From Cyclobacteriaceae bacterium (GTDB lineage Bacteria; Bacteroidota; Bacteroidia; Cytophagales; Cyclobacteriaceae), in contig VFKK01000074.1 in assembly GCA_009885605.1 (NCBI GenBank), positions 1 through 12,144 of the forward strand: a stretch of 12,144 bases of DNA, read 5' to 3'. This document shows positions 6,283 to 12,144 of the stretch, in pieces. A program made the translations under genes and the position numbers. The notes beneath the pieces were generated by a model. The model was given only the letters and a program-made list of their open reading frames with translations. It was not told the origin of the DNA and did not search any database. Position 1 is the stretch's first letter; every line of letters starts with the position of its first letter.

Positions 6283-9210
6283 ATGGCGGAGTATAGTTTT
6301 AGGGAAATAGAGAAAAAGTGGCAGGCTTACTGGCAAAATCAAGGCACTTTTCTGGCCGAGGTAAATCCTGAAAAACCTAAATTTTATACCCTGGACATGT
6401 TCCCTTATCCTTCCGGAGCCGGACTTCATGTCGGTCATCCGCTTGGATACATCGCTTCGGATATCGTGGCCCGATTCAAAAAGTTAAAAGGATTCAATGT
6501 CCTTCATCCGATGGGTTACGATTCATTCGGTCTTCCTGCTGAGCAATACGCTATTCAAACCGGGCAGCATCCGGCGATTACGACTGAAGAAAATATCACC
6601 CGATATACTGAGCAACTAAAGAATATCGGTTTTGCTTTTGACTGGACAAGAGAAGTTCGCACATCTGATCCAAGCTATTATAAATGGACTCAGTGGATCT
6701 TTATGCAGCTTTTCAACAGCTATTATGATTTGGAAGCTGAAAAAGCTTTGTCCATAGAGTCTTTGATTTCCCGATTTGAAGACGAAGGAAATTCAAAAGT
6801 GAAAGCTGTTTGTGATGAAGACACTCAGGCATTCGAAGCTGCTTCCTGGAAAGCTTTCACCGAAAAAGAAAAACAAGAAATCCTCCTTAAATATCGCCTG
6901 ACTTTTTTAGCTGAAACCAGCGTAAACTGGTGTGCTGCCTTGGGAACAGTCCTTTCCAATGACGAAGTGAAAGACGGATTCTCAGAGCGTGGCGGTCATC
7001 CTGTCGAGCGAAAGAAAATGATGCAGTGGTCGATGAGAATCACAGCATATGCGGATCGATTGCTACAGGGCTTGGAAAAATTGGATTGGTCAGAGCCTAT
7101 CAAAGAAATGCAGCGCAACTGGATCGGTAAATCGATCGGTGCAGAAGTGGTTTTTGAGGTGAAAGGATCTGACAAAACGATCAAAGTTTTTACCACTCGA
7201 GTGGATACAATATATGGTGTGACCTATTTGGCTTTGGCACCTGAAAGTGAACTGGCAGCCGAACTCATTACTGAGGATCAGCGTCCTACTGCCGAGGCCT
7301 ATATCGAGGTTGCAAAAAACCGGTCGGAGCGCGAGCGAATGAGCGATGTCAAAACTATCTCAGGAGCATTTACCGGAGCTTATGCCATCAACCCTTTCAA
7401 CGGGGAGGAAATCCAAATCTGGGTTGCTGATTATGTATTGGCAGGTTACGGAACCGGCGCTGTAATGGCTGTGCCGGCTCACGATGAGCGGGATTACAAC
7501 TTTGCGAAGCACTTCAATCTGGAGATCCGACAGGTCATCGACGGTTCCATGGAAAACGGTTCCTTCCCGGGAAAGGGCGGGTTGATCATCAATTCGGGAA
7601 TGATTTCCGGAATGTACATGAAGGATGCTATGCTCAAAGCAATTGAATTCCTTGAAGAAAAAGGAATCGGAAAAGGCAAGATTCAATACAGAATGCGGGA
7701 TGCGATTTTTACCCGTCAGCGCTATTGGGGAGAACCGCTTCCTGTCTATTTTAATGACGGTCTGCCTTACCTGATTGATGAGTCTGACTTGCCTTTGATC
7801 CTTCCGGAAGTTGATAAATACCTGCCAACCGAAGATGGTGAGCCTCCACTCGGCAGAGCCAAAGACTGGACTTACAAAACTTCCGAGGGTGAATTTCCTT
7901 TGGAAAAAAGTACAATGCCCGGTTGGGCAGGTTCGAGCTGGTATTTTTTCCGATACATGGATCCGAAGAACGATTTTGTGTTTGCAGCCAAAGACAATAC
8001 AGATTATTGGGGAGCTGTGGACTTGTATATCGGAGGATCCGAGCACGCAACAGGACACTTATTATATTCCAGATTCTGGACCAAGTTTCTGTTTGATCTG
8101 GGCGTGGTGAGCATCGACGAGCCATTCCAAAAGATGATCAATCAGGGAATGATCCAGGGTCGATCCAATTTTGTTTACCGAGTTTTTCCAAAAATAATTG
8201 TCCAAACCGATGATGAAAATCTTCAAATAAAATGGCCACAGGTTTTCATTTCAAAAGGAAAAAGAGACAAGACTTTAGATCAAACAATTTCTGAAGAGGA
8301 AAAATCAGAAATTCTAGACTTGGTAAACTCGACTTTTAAAAAGTCAAATCCAGGAGTGGAATTTGAACCATTAAAAACTATCCAACTTTCAGACATTCAC
8401 GTGGACGTGAATATTGTCCACAACGATCAACTCAACCTGGACAAGTTTAAGGCTTGGAGACCGGACTTGGCGGATGCGAAATTTATCCTCGAAGACGGGA
8501 AATACCACTGCGGAGCGGAGGTTGAGAAAATGTCTAAGTCCAAGTATAATGTAGTAAGTCCGGACGACATCATCGAGCGACACGGAGCTGACACACTGAG
8601 ATTATACGAGATGTTCCTCGGTCCTTTGGAGCAATTCAAGCCTTGGAACACAAACGGCATCGATGGAGTTTTCAAGTTCCTTCGAAAACTTTGGAATCTT
8701 TATCATACCCCAACGGGAGATTTTGCAGTTTCAGATGCCGAGCCTAGCAAAGAAGAATTCAAGGCACTTCACAAAGCCATCAAAAAGATGGAAGAAGACA
8801 TGACCCACTTCTCTTTCAACACTTCGGTGTCGAGCTTTATGATTTGTGTGAACGAACTGAGCTCGTTGAAGTGCAATAAGTGTGGAATCTTGGAGCCGTT
8901 GGCTATTTTGGTTTCTCCGTATGCTCCGCATATCGCAGAGGAACTATGGTCGCTTTTGGGTCATCCGGAATCGATCACCAGGACTGGTTTCCCTGAATTC
9001 AAAGAAGAATACCTGGTGGAAAGCAACTTTGAGTATCCGGTGATGATTAATGGAAAGATGCGTGCAAAGCTGGATTTGTCACTTTCTCTTTCCGTTCCGG
9101 AAATCGAAAAGGCAGCTTTGGAAGATGCACACGTTCAGAAATGGCTGGAAGGAAAAGCTCCGAAAAAGGTGATTATAGTACCGGGAAAGATTGTGAATTT
9201 GGTGGTATAG
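6283..9210 (+). CDS. leuS: Leucyl-tRNA synthetase with an enlarged leucine-specific region
   Basis: Charges tRNA-Leu with leucine in the cytoplasm. The ATG at 6283 gives MAEYSFREIEKKWQAYW, the standard LeuRS N-terminus, and 975 residues, compared with about 860 in E. coli. The class I HIGH motif is H49-V-G-H52 in PSGAGLHVGHPLGY. The CP1 editing domain keeps the Thr-rich TTRVDTIYG (304-312) and PAHDERDY with Asp401. A GSSWYFFRYMDP block and a WGAVDLYIGGSEHA block follow. KMSKS is at 749-753, then the anticodon-binding domain with SPYAPHIAEELW and a C-terminal domain ending VPGKIVNLVV. Between NFVYRV (634) and HVDVNIV (706) there is a longer and far more AT-rich stretch than I expect for Bacteroidota LeuRS. 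All catalytic motifs are intact, so it is presumably functional. Confidence 0.98.
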   Translation: MAEYSFREIEKKWQAYWQNQGTFLAEVNPEKPKFYTLDMFPYPSGAGLHVGHPLGYIASDIVARFKKLKGFNVLHPMGYDSFGLPAEQYAIQTGQHPAITTEENITRYTEQLKNIGFAFDWTREVRTSDPSYYKWTQWIFMQLFNSYYDLEAEKALSIESLISRFEDEGNSKVKAVCDEDTQAFEAASWKAFTEKEKQEILLKYRLTFLAETSVNWCAALGTVLSNDEVKDGFSERGGHPVERKKMMQWSMRITAYADRLLQGLEKLDWSEPIKEMQRNWIGKSIGAEVVFEVKGSDKTIKVFTTRVDTIYGVTYLALAPESELAAELITEDQRPTAEAYIEVAKNRSERERMSDVKTISGAFTGAYAINPFNGEEIQIWVADYVLAGYGTGAVMAVPAHDERDYNFAKHFNLEIRQVIDGSMENGSFPGKGGLIINSGMISGMYMKDAMLKAIEFLEEKGIGKGKIQYRMRDAIFTRQRYWGEPLPVYFNDGLPYLIDESDLPLILPEVDKYLPTEDGEPPLGRAKDWTYKTSEGEFPLEKSTMPGWAGSSWYFFRYMDPKNDFVFAAKDNTDYWGAVDLYIGGSEHATGHLLYSRFWTKFLFDLGVVSIDEPFQKMINQGMIQGRSNFVYRVFPKIIVQTDDENLQIKWPQVFISKGKRDKTLDQTISEEEKSEILDLVNSTFKKSNPGVEFEPLKTIQLSDIHVDVNIVHNDQLNLDKFKAWRPDLADAKFILEDGKYHCGAEVEKMSKSKYNVVSPDDIIERHGADTLRLYEMFLGPLEQFKPWNTNGIDGVFKFLRKLWNLYHTPTGDFAVSDAEPSKEEFKALHKAIKKMEEDMTHFSFNTSVSSFMICVNELSSLKCNKCGILEPLAILVSPYAPHIAEELWSLLGHPESITRTGFPEFKEEYLVESNFEYPVMINGKMRAKLDLSLSLSVPEIEKAALEDAHVQKWLEGKAPKKVIIVPGKIVNLVV
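8182..8395 (+). other. Low-GC insert in the leucine-specific region of leuS
   Basis: Codes for about residues 634-704, a Lys/Glu/Asp-rich segment (KGKRDKTL, SEEEKSEILD). By hand count bases 8181-8400 are about 31% GC, against about 52% for 8101-8160 and 57% for 8461-8520. It lies just before KMSKS, where LeuRS families carry their variable leucine-specific domain. The frame is preserved. Ends are approximate. Confidence 0.6.
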
Positions 9211-9228
9211 ATTTATTGTCATTTCATC

Positions 9229-9263
9229 AAAAAGGCTCTATTCCCCAGAATGGGGCCTTTTTT
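9229..9263 (+). terminator. Intrinsic terminator of leuS
   Basis: Left arm 9229-9243 (AAAAAGGCTCTATTC), 4-nt loop CCCA, right arm 9248-9262 (GAATGGGGCCTTTTT). All 15 pairs form, two of them G-U. A T tract runs through 9263, with another at 9266-9270. It begins 19 nt after the leuS stop on the same strand. Confidence 0.9.
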
Positions 9264-9282
9264 CGTTTTTACTGAATAAGGT

Positions 9283-9290
9283 TATATTTG
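9283..9290 (+). promoter_or_regulatory. -7 promoter element (TATATTTG) for the MntA/HepT unit
   Basis: Exact TAnnTTTG ending 4 bp before the mntA ATG (9295). Transcription would start at or almost at the start codon, giving a leaderless or near-leaderless message. The -33 match is poor (TTTC at 9261-9264, 18-bp spacer) and lies in the terminator T tract. Confidence 0.35.
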
Positions 9291-9294
9291 ATTA

Positions 9295-9594
9295 ATGAAC
9301 CCTCTCAGAGCAAATAGTGAAGCAGTCAAATCTCTATGTAAAAAGCATAAAGTGAAAAAACTCTATGCTATTGGGTCAGTTCTAACTTCAGCTTTCAATG
9401 AAGAAAGTGATGTGGATTTTTTGGTAGAATTTGAACAAGACTCGATAGTTGACTTCGCAACTAACTATTTTGAGTTAAAATTCGCTTTAGAAGATTTACT
9501 GGAAAGAAAGGTAGACTTAATTGAATACTCCGCCATCCGAAATCCTTATTTCAAGGAAGAAGTTGATGAAACAAGAGAATTGATTTATGGATAG
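9295..9594 (+). CDS. mntA: MntA-like nucleotidyltransferase antitoxin (MNT fold)
   Basis: 99 residues, typical minimal nucleotidyltransferase length. The core motif is IGSVLTSAFNEESDVDFLVEF: Gly27-Ser28 followed by the metal pair Asp39 and Asp41 (SDVDFLV), with the third acidic residue Asp74 in ERKVDLIEY. This is the pattern of MntA, which in characterised type VII TA pairs neutralises the HEPN partner by adding AMP units to a tyrosine near its active site. The next gene starts 8 nt before this one stops (ATG at 9587 within the closing TTATGGATAG), so the pair is translationally coupled, with antitoxin first. GC is about 36% against near 50% in flanking genes, suggesting acquisition. All three catalytic Asp are present, so it is probably active. 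Confidence 0.9.
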   Translation: MNPLRANSEAVKSLCKKHKVKKLYAIGSVLTSAFNEESDVDFLVEFEQDSIVDFATNYFELKFALEDLLERKVDLIEYSAIRNPYFKEEVDETRELIYG

Positions 9595-9928
9595 AAAGGT
9601 TAAAACTTATCTTTTTGACATTCTCTGTTGCATTGAAGAGATAGAACTATTTTTCGGAGGAGAAGAGGTTACGCTTGACACGCTCTTAAAAGATATCAAA
9701 ACAGTGAGGGCAGTTGAGCGAGAGTTAGAAATAATTGGTGAAGCGACCAAAAAACTCATCAAACTAGCTCCAGAAATTTCAATTTCTGACAGCAGAAAAA
9801 TTATTGGGGCAAGGAATTTTATTGCTCATGAATATGGAGCAATTTCCTATGATGTAATTGTGAAACTTATTTATTACAACTTTCCCATTCTCAAGGAAGA
9901 AGTTAAAAAGCTTTTGGAGGAAAAATGA
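9587..9928 (+). CDS. hepT: HepT-like HEPN ribonuclease toxin (DUF86 family)
   Basis: 113 residues, all-helical, HEPN/DUF86. Typical blocks are VRAVERELEIIGEATKKL (40-57) and ARNFIAHEYG (75-84). The catalytic HEPN motif is Arg76-x4-His81, extended to RX4HXY by Tyr83. In studied HepT proteins that tyrosine is the residue AMPylated by MntA. HEPN toxins of this type cleave RNA, in some cases trimming tRNA ends. The fit of RX4HXY with a complete MNT partner makes a type VII toxin-antitoxin pair the best reading. Its stop overlaps the start of the next gene (ATGA, 9925-9928). It is AT-rich like mntA. The target RNA and the trigger are unknown. Confidence 0.9.
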   Translation: MDRKVKTYLFDILCCIEEIELFFGGEEVTLDTLLKDIKTVRAVERELEIIGEATKKLIKLAPEISISDSRKIIGARNFIAHEYGAISYDVIVKLIYYNFPILKEEVKKLLEEK

Positions 9929-10950
9929 TCCTCTACACCTTCCCGATCCGTACCTCTTTTATCGATCGCGACTTTGAAATGATCAGTCCGACCATGAGAA
10001 TCAAAGCGTTGGAATTTACCCAAAGTCCTGTCAAACTCCCTTTTTTCTTCCTACTTCAGTTTTTCCAACTCCTTTGGTTTTTGCCCAAAACCACTCACTA
10101 TTTATGTTTTTTCGGCGGCTATCACAGCGTACTTCCGGTTTGGTTTGGAAAGATATTCGGGAAGAAATGCGCCATCCAAGCCGGAGGAACTGACTGCATC
10201 AATATGCCTGAAATCGGTTATGGTAACTTCCGGAAGAAATGGCTTCGGAAAGCAACTGTCTATAGCTTCAAAAATTGCACGTTGATCCTGCCTGTAGCGG
10301 AAGCATTGGTGAAACAGGATTACCGATACGATCCCGGGATATCTTCAAAGCAAGGATTGCTCAATCTGATACCCGATCTGAAAACCCCGATTCAGGTTAT
10401 CCCCAATGGATTTGACACTGATTTTTGGAAGGATTTGGGGAATGAGCGGAAGCCTTTCAGCTTTTTTAGTGTAGCCACAGGAACTTCAAATTCCACCAGG
10501 TCTAAAGTCAAAGGATATGATTTAATTGAAAATTTAGCAGCAAATCATCCACATTGGCAATTCACTTTGGCAGGAGACGAGCAGTACAAATCCTCAAATT
10601 CCAATGTGAAAATTCTGGGAAAACAGAACCAGGAATCACTTCGGGATCTCTACAATCAGCACCAGTTTTATTTGCAGCTTTCGACTTCGGAAGGTTTTCC
10701 CAATGCCCTTGGAGAAGCAATGGCTTGCGGCTGTGTGCCGATCGGTTCGGCTGTCGGAGCTATTCCGGAAATTATCGGAGACGCTGGCTTTATCCTTCCC
10801 AAAAAAGACCCGCAAGAACTGGAAGTTTTATTTAAACGAGCATTAGAAGCTGATTTGGTCTTATTAAGAACATTGTCTCGGGAACAAATCGTCAAAAACT
10901 TCAATTTCAAAAAACGGCAAAATCTCCTTCTTCAAGCACTGCTGTACTAG
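9925..10950 (+). CDS. GT4-family glycosyltransferase
   Basis: 341 residues, GT-B fold. The N-terminal acceptor domain has a hydrophobic stretch at about 37-54 (membrane contact rather than a clear TM helix) and FFGGYHSVLPV. The linker IQVIPNGFDTDFW (156-168) is the usual GT4 hinge. The donor domain has FTLAGDEQY, VKILGKQNQESLRDLY and the signature STSEGFPNALGEAMACG, with the EX7E pair Glu256 and Glu264. It probably transfers a nucleotide-sugar residue to a polysaccharide or lipid at the inner face of the inner membrane; sugar and acceptor are unknown. The ATG overlaps the hepT stop (ATGA) and has a strong GGAGG at 9916-9920, unusual in Bacteroidota. Base composition returns to about 50% GC, so the gene belongs to the chromosomal background rather than to the TA pair. 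Confidence 0.92.
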   Translation: MILYTFPIRTSFIDRDFEMISPTMRIKALEFTQSPVKLPFFFLLQFFQLLWFLPKTTHYLCFFGGYHSVLPVWFGKIFGKKCAIQAGGTDCINMPEIGYGNFRKKWLRKATVYSFKNCTLILPVAEALVKQDYRYDPGISSKQGLLNLIPDLKTPIQVIPNGFDTDFWKDLGNERKPFSFFSVATGTSNSTRSKVKGYDLIENLAANHPHWQFTLAGDEQYKSSNSNVKILGKQNQESLRDLYNQHQFYLQLSTSEGFPNALGEAMACGCVPIGSAVGAIPEIIGDAGFILPKKDPQELEVLFKRALEADLVLLRTLSREQIVKNFNFKKRQNLLLQALLY

Positions 10951-11041
10951 AACCCGCAATAACCAAAATCTCATTCGCTCCTGTTTTTTTACAGATTTTT
11001 TGAGCGAGGCGAAACCAAGTAAACTCAATCCTCTCAGATTG
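10907..11041 (-). pseudogene. Possible 3' relic of a convergent gene (unrecognised)
   Basis: A 44-codon open stretch with no start codon, bounded upstream by a stop at about 11042-11044. It reads as convincing protein: SERIEFTWFRLAQKICKKTG, then ANEILVIAGSSTAVLEEGDF, ending AVF at a TGA (10909-10907). It overlaps the last 44 nt of the glycosyltransferase tail to tail. I do not recognise the family. Another protein-like frame (HKFFDWSPFLTSNISI) ends close to its upstream end, as if a frameshift separated two pieces. It may equally be a chance antisense frame. Confidence 0.25.
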
Positions 11042-11181
11042 AAATGTTTGAAGTTAAAAAAGGAGACCAATCAAAAAATTTATGATCAGAATTTGTCTCT
11101 ATTGTGATGATTATCACTGATTAAGACCTTGGCTTTAGATAGTTTTAGGTATCAAAATATCTAATTCGAACTCGTTATAAA

Positions 11182-11295
11182 ATGAGAGAATCAGAAAATC
11201 GCTTTTTCACAAAAGGTGAGATGAATTGGAAGATTTATGGAGTTCCCATTATCAGTGAAACTTCTATCAGGCTAAAAAAACATTGCAGTAAATAA
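11182..11295 (+). CDS. Short ORF, 37 codons, unrecognised
   Basis: An ATG at 11182 opens a 37-residue frame with a believable composition (MRESENRFFTKGEMNWKIYG at the start, closing LKKHCSK). It stops at TAA 11293-11295, 29 nt before a good terminator on the same strand. The frame is open for 11 further codons upstream without an ATG (VSKYLIRTRYK). No Shine-Dalgarno site or exact TAnnTTTG lies in front. It could be a small protein, a relic of a larger gene, or chance. No family recognised. Confidence 0.25.
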   Translation: MRESENRFFTKGEMNWKIYGVPIISETSIRLKKHCSK

Positions 11296-11324
11296 TTTTT
11301 TTGGATTAAAGGGTTAATAAATGG

Positions 11325-11358
11325 AAAGCCTTCTCGAAATTTTCGGGAAGGTTTTTTT
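11325..11358 (+). terminator. Intrinsic terminator, plus strand
   Basis: Left arm 11329-11338 (CCTTCTCGAA), 3-nt loop, right arm 11342-11351 (TTCGGGAAGG); ten pairs, one G-U, extended outward by AAAG/TTTT pairs. A run of seven T follows (11352-11358). It would end the glycosyltransferase transcript after a long 3' tail, or a short transcript over 11182-11295. Confidence 0.85.
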
Positions 11359-11410
11359 GTTTTTGGACTCCGAAACCAAACCTATTCAGAACCAAAATTT
11401 TTTAATTATT

Positions 11411-11479
11411 TAAACCAATTTTTCAGATTTTTACATTTTTATCTAAGGTTTTAAATAATTTTTAAACCGGTTTTTCAGA
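11411..11479. repeat. Pair of 17-bp direct repeats (TAAACCnnTTTTTCAGA)
   Basis: Copies at 11411-11427 and 11463-11479 agree at 15 of 17 positions and start 52 bp apart. A shorter third copy (AAACC, two bases, TTCAGA) is at 11378-11390. All lie in the gap between two facing terminators. Function unknown. Confidence 0.5.
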
Positions 11480-11507
11480 ATCTGACAAAATCATCTGAAG
11501 TAAGGAC

Positions 11508-11542
11508 AAAAAAAGAGGGAGCTTTCAGTTAAGAAAGCTCCC
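11508..11542 (-). terminator. Intrinsic terminator, minus strand, with no clear gene upstream
   Basis: On the minus strand: GGGAGCTTTC, 6-nt loop TTAACT, GAAAGCTCCC, then TC and seven T (11514-11508). The ten-pair stem is perfect (11542-11533 with 11526-11517). It must serve a minus-strand transcript arising between about 11545 and the next gene, where no convincing ORF exists. Confidence 0.85.
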
Positions 11543-11849
11543 AAAGAGGGTCTATTATTAATCAAGTAAAACCATATAAACTTTGGCAAACAGATCAGTT
11601 AATAAACTTTTATGAGCACCAAAATTTCTTAAACTTAGCTAAACATCTGATATAATCACAATTTCAGTAAAAAGTTTTTGAATTTTCTTCAAATTATTTT
11701 CAATGAATGCTTTTGAAAGATCTTTTGTGATCCGCCCTATTCGGATTTAGAAGCCCGTATGAAGTAGGTTAAATTATTGAAGCCTGACAGCGCCTAAACT
11801 TCCTGAATTTGAAAACCACCTATTTGCAGATATTGATGTGCGAGCTCGA

Positions 11850-12014
11850 GTCTTGCCTTCAAGACAAAATCCATAGGAGTCTGGCTAGGTTCGAGTGGAG
11901 GAGTTTGAGCAACTTGAACCTGTCAAGACAGGAGAAGAAATAGTGCGAAAAACTTGATATAATGCATATGATTGTAATTGTCTTTAAGCGGTCATCTGAA
12001 ATCTCGAATGACCG
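11850..12014. repeat. Cluster of three short perfect hairpins
   Basis: GTCTTG/CAAGAC with 4-nt loop (11850-11865); CCTGTC/GACAGG with 2-nt loop (11919-11932); CGGTCAT/ATGACCG with 12-nt loop (11989-12014). The first two share CAAGACA. Possible structured RNA or decayed mobile-element end; the basis is only the inverted repeats. Confidence 0.4.
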
Positions 12015-12110
12015 ATAATCATTCCGGGCTGTGACGTTTTGTGTCATGCTCGATTTCATCTTAACTGAGAAAACATTTTTGATTATCTTGATCAGGAAAT
12101 TCCCAACCTG

Positions 12111-12144
12111 ATGAAAAAATTAATTCTTGCCTTGTTGGTGCTCA
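12111..12144 (+). CDS. Start of an exported protein (cut by window edge)
   Basis: ATG at 12111 followed by MKKLILALLVL up to the right edge. Two lysines then a hydrophobic run is the opening of a signal peptide. Only 11 codons are visible, so the product cannot be told. The upstream 12074-12081 (CATTTTTG) misses the TAnnTTTG consensus by one base. Confidence 0.6.
   Translation, partial: MKKLILALLVL

Larger units (their letters stand above)
10951..12110. other. 1.16-kb region without a convincing gene
   Basis: Between the glycosyltransferase stop and the next plus-strand start lie a short ORF (11182-11295), a plus-strand terminator (11325-11358), a direct repeat (11411-11479), a minus-strand terminator (11508-11542) and a hairpin cluster (11850-12014). 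A 26-codon minus-strand frame ends in three consecutive in-frame stops (TAA TAA TAG, 11560-11552). The longest ORF is a 66-codon minus frame at 11859-12059 that does not look like protein. No tRNA or known RNA fold was recognised. The mix suggests decayed genes or unannotated small transcripts. Confidence 0.5.

Noticed and set aside
7360..8125. Long minus-strand frames (232 and 124 codons) antisense to leuS
   Set aside because: They are shadows of the conserved leuS reading frame; the peptides resemble no protein and have no start signals.
10975..11007. TCGCTC/GAGCGA inverted repeat as the glycosyltransferase terminator
   Set aside because: The stem is only 6 bp with a 21-nt loop and no T tract follows on the plus strand.
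11888..11932. tRNA-like T-loop (GGTTCGAGT)
   Set aside because: No acceptor, D or anticodon stems can be formed around it.
11957..11962. Sigma70-like TATAAT as a promoter
   Set aside because: Bacteroidota use TAnnTTTG rather than TATAAT, and no -35-like box or gene fits.
11859..12059. 66-codon minus-strand ORF as a gene
   Set aside because: Composition is not protein-like (Ser/Leu/Phe-rich, no recognisable fold), and it covers the hairpin cluster, which explains the open frame.
1..12144. CRISPR array, phage or insertion-sequence genes
   Set aside because: No regularly spaced repeats, no integrase, transposase or capsid motifs in any frame that could be read.

Overview
The window looks like part of a Bacteroidota chromosome, most likely an aerobic Cytophagales/Cyclobacteriaceae-type bacterium (family-level placement is inference). 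Signs of this are a SusC/RagA-type TonB receptor, an OmpA-family protein with PD40 repeats, a LeuRS of Bacteroidota type, exact TAnnTTTG promoter elements, and few Shine-Dalgarno sites. Genes run about 45-50% GC by eye and spacers are AT-rich.

Layout. Bases 1-830 (minus) hold the N-terminal third of a SusC-like outer-membrane receptor, preceded by a very AT-rich 460-bp spacer. Bases 1293-3846 (minus) hold a tight two-gene unit: queE (7-deazaguanine synthesis, radical SAM) followed after 4 nt by a 640-residue TPR/PD40/carboxypeptidase-regulatory/OmpA protein with the same domain order as the type IX secretion component PorE. A GNAT acetyltransferase with a TTG start (3974-4423, minus) lies between two imperfect palindromes that share an octamer rhythm and a 9-nt loop. 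An exported M20/AbgB-like amidohydrolase follows (4511-6109, minus), divergent from leuS (6283-9210, plus). leuS ends at a strong intrinsic terminator.

Downstream of leuS, on the plus strand, come a MntA/HepT (nucleotidyltransferase/HEPN) toxin-antitoxin pair and a GT4 glycosyltransferase. The MntA and HepT genes overlap by 8 nt, and HepT and the glycosyltransferase share an ATGA stop-start. The TA pair is clearly more AT-rich than its neighbours and looks acquired.

Bases 10951-12110 hold no convincing full gene. They contain a 37-codon ORF just ahead of a plus-strand terminator, an orphan minus-strand terminator, a 17-bp direct repeat, a cluster of short perfect hairpins, and protein-like fragments that may be gene relics. 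The window ends at the first 11 codons of an exported protein (12111 onward).

Leads most worth following: the low-GC insert inside the LeuRS leucine-specific region, the HepT/MntA module coupled to a glycosyltransferase, the octamer palindromes, and the orphan terminator in the gene-poor tail. I saw no clear defence island, CRISPR array, tRNA or rRNA. No wholly new multi-gene system is evident.
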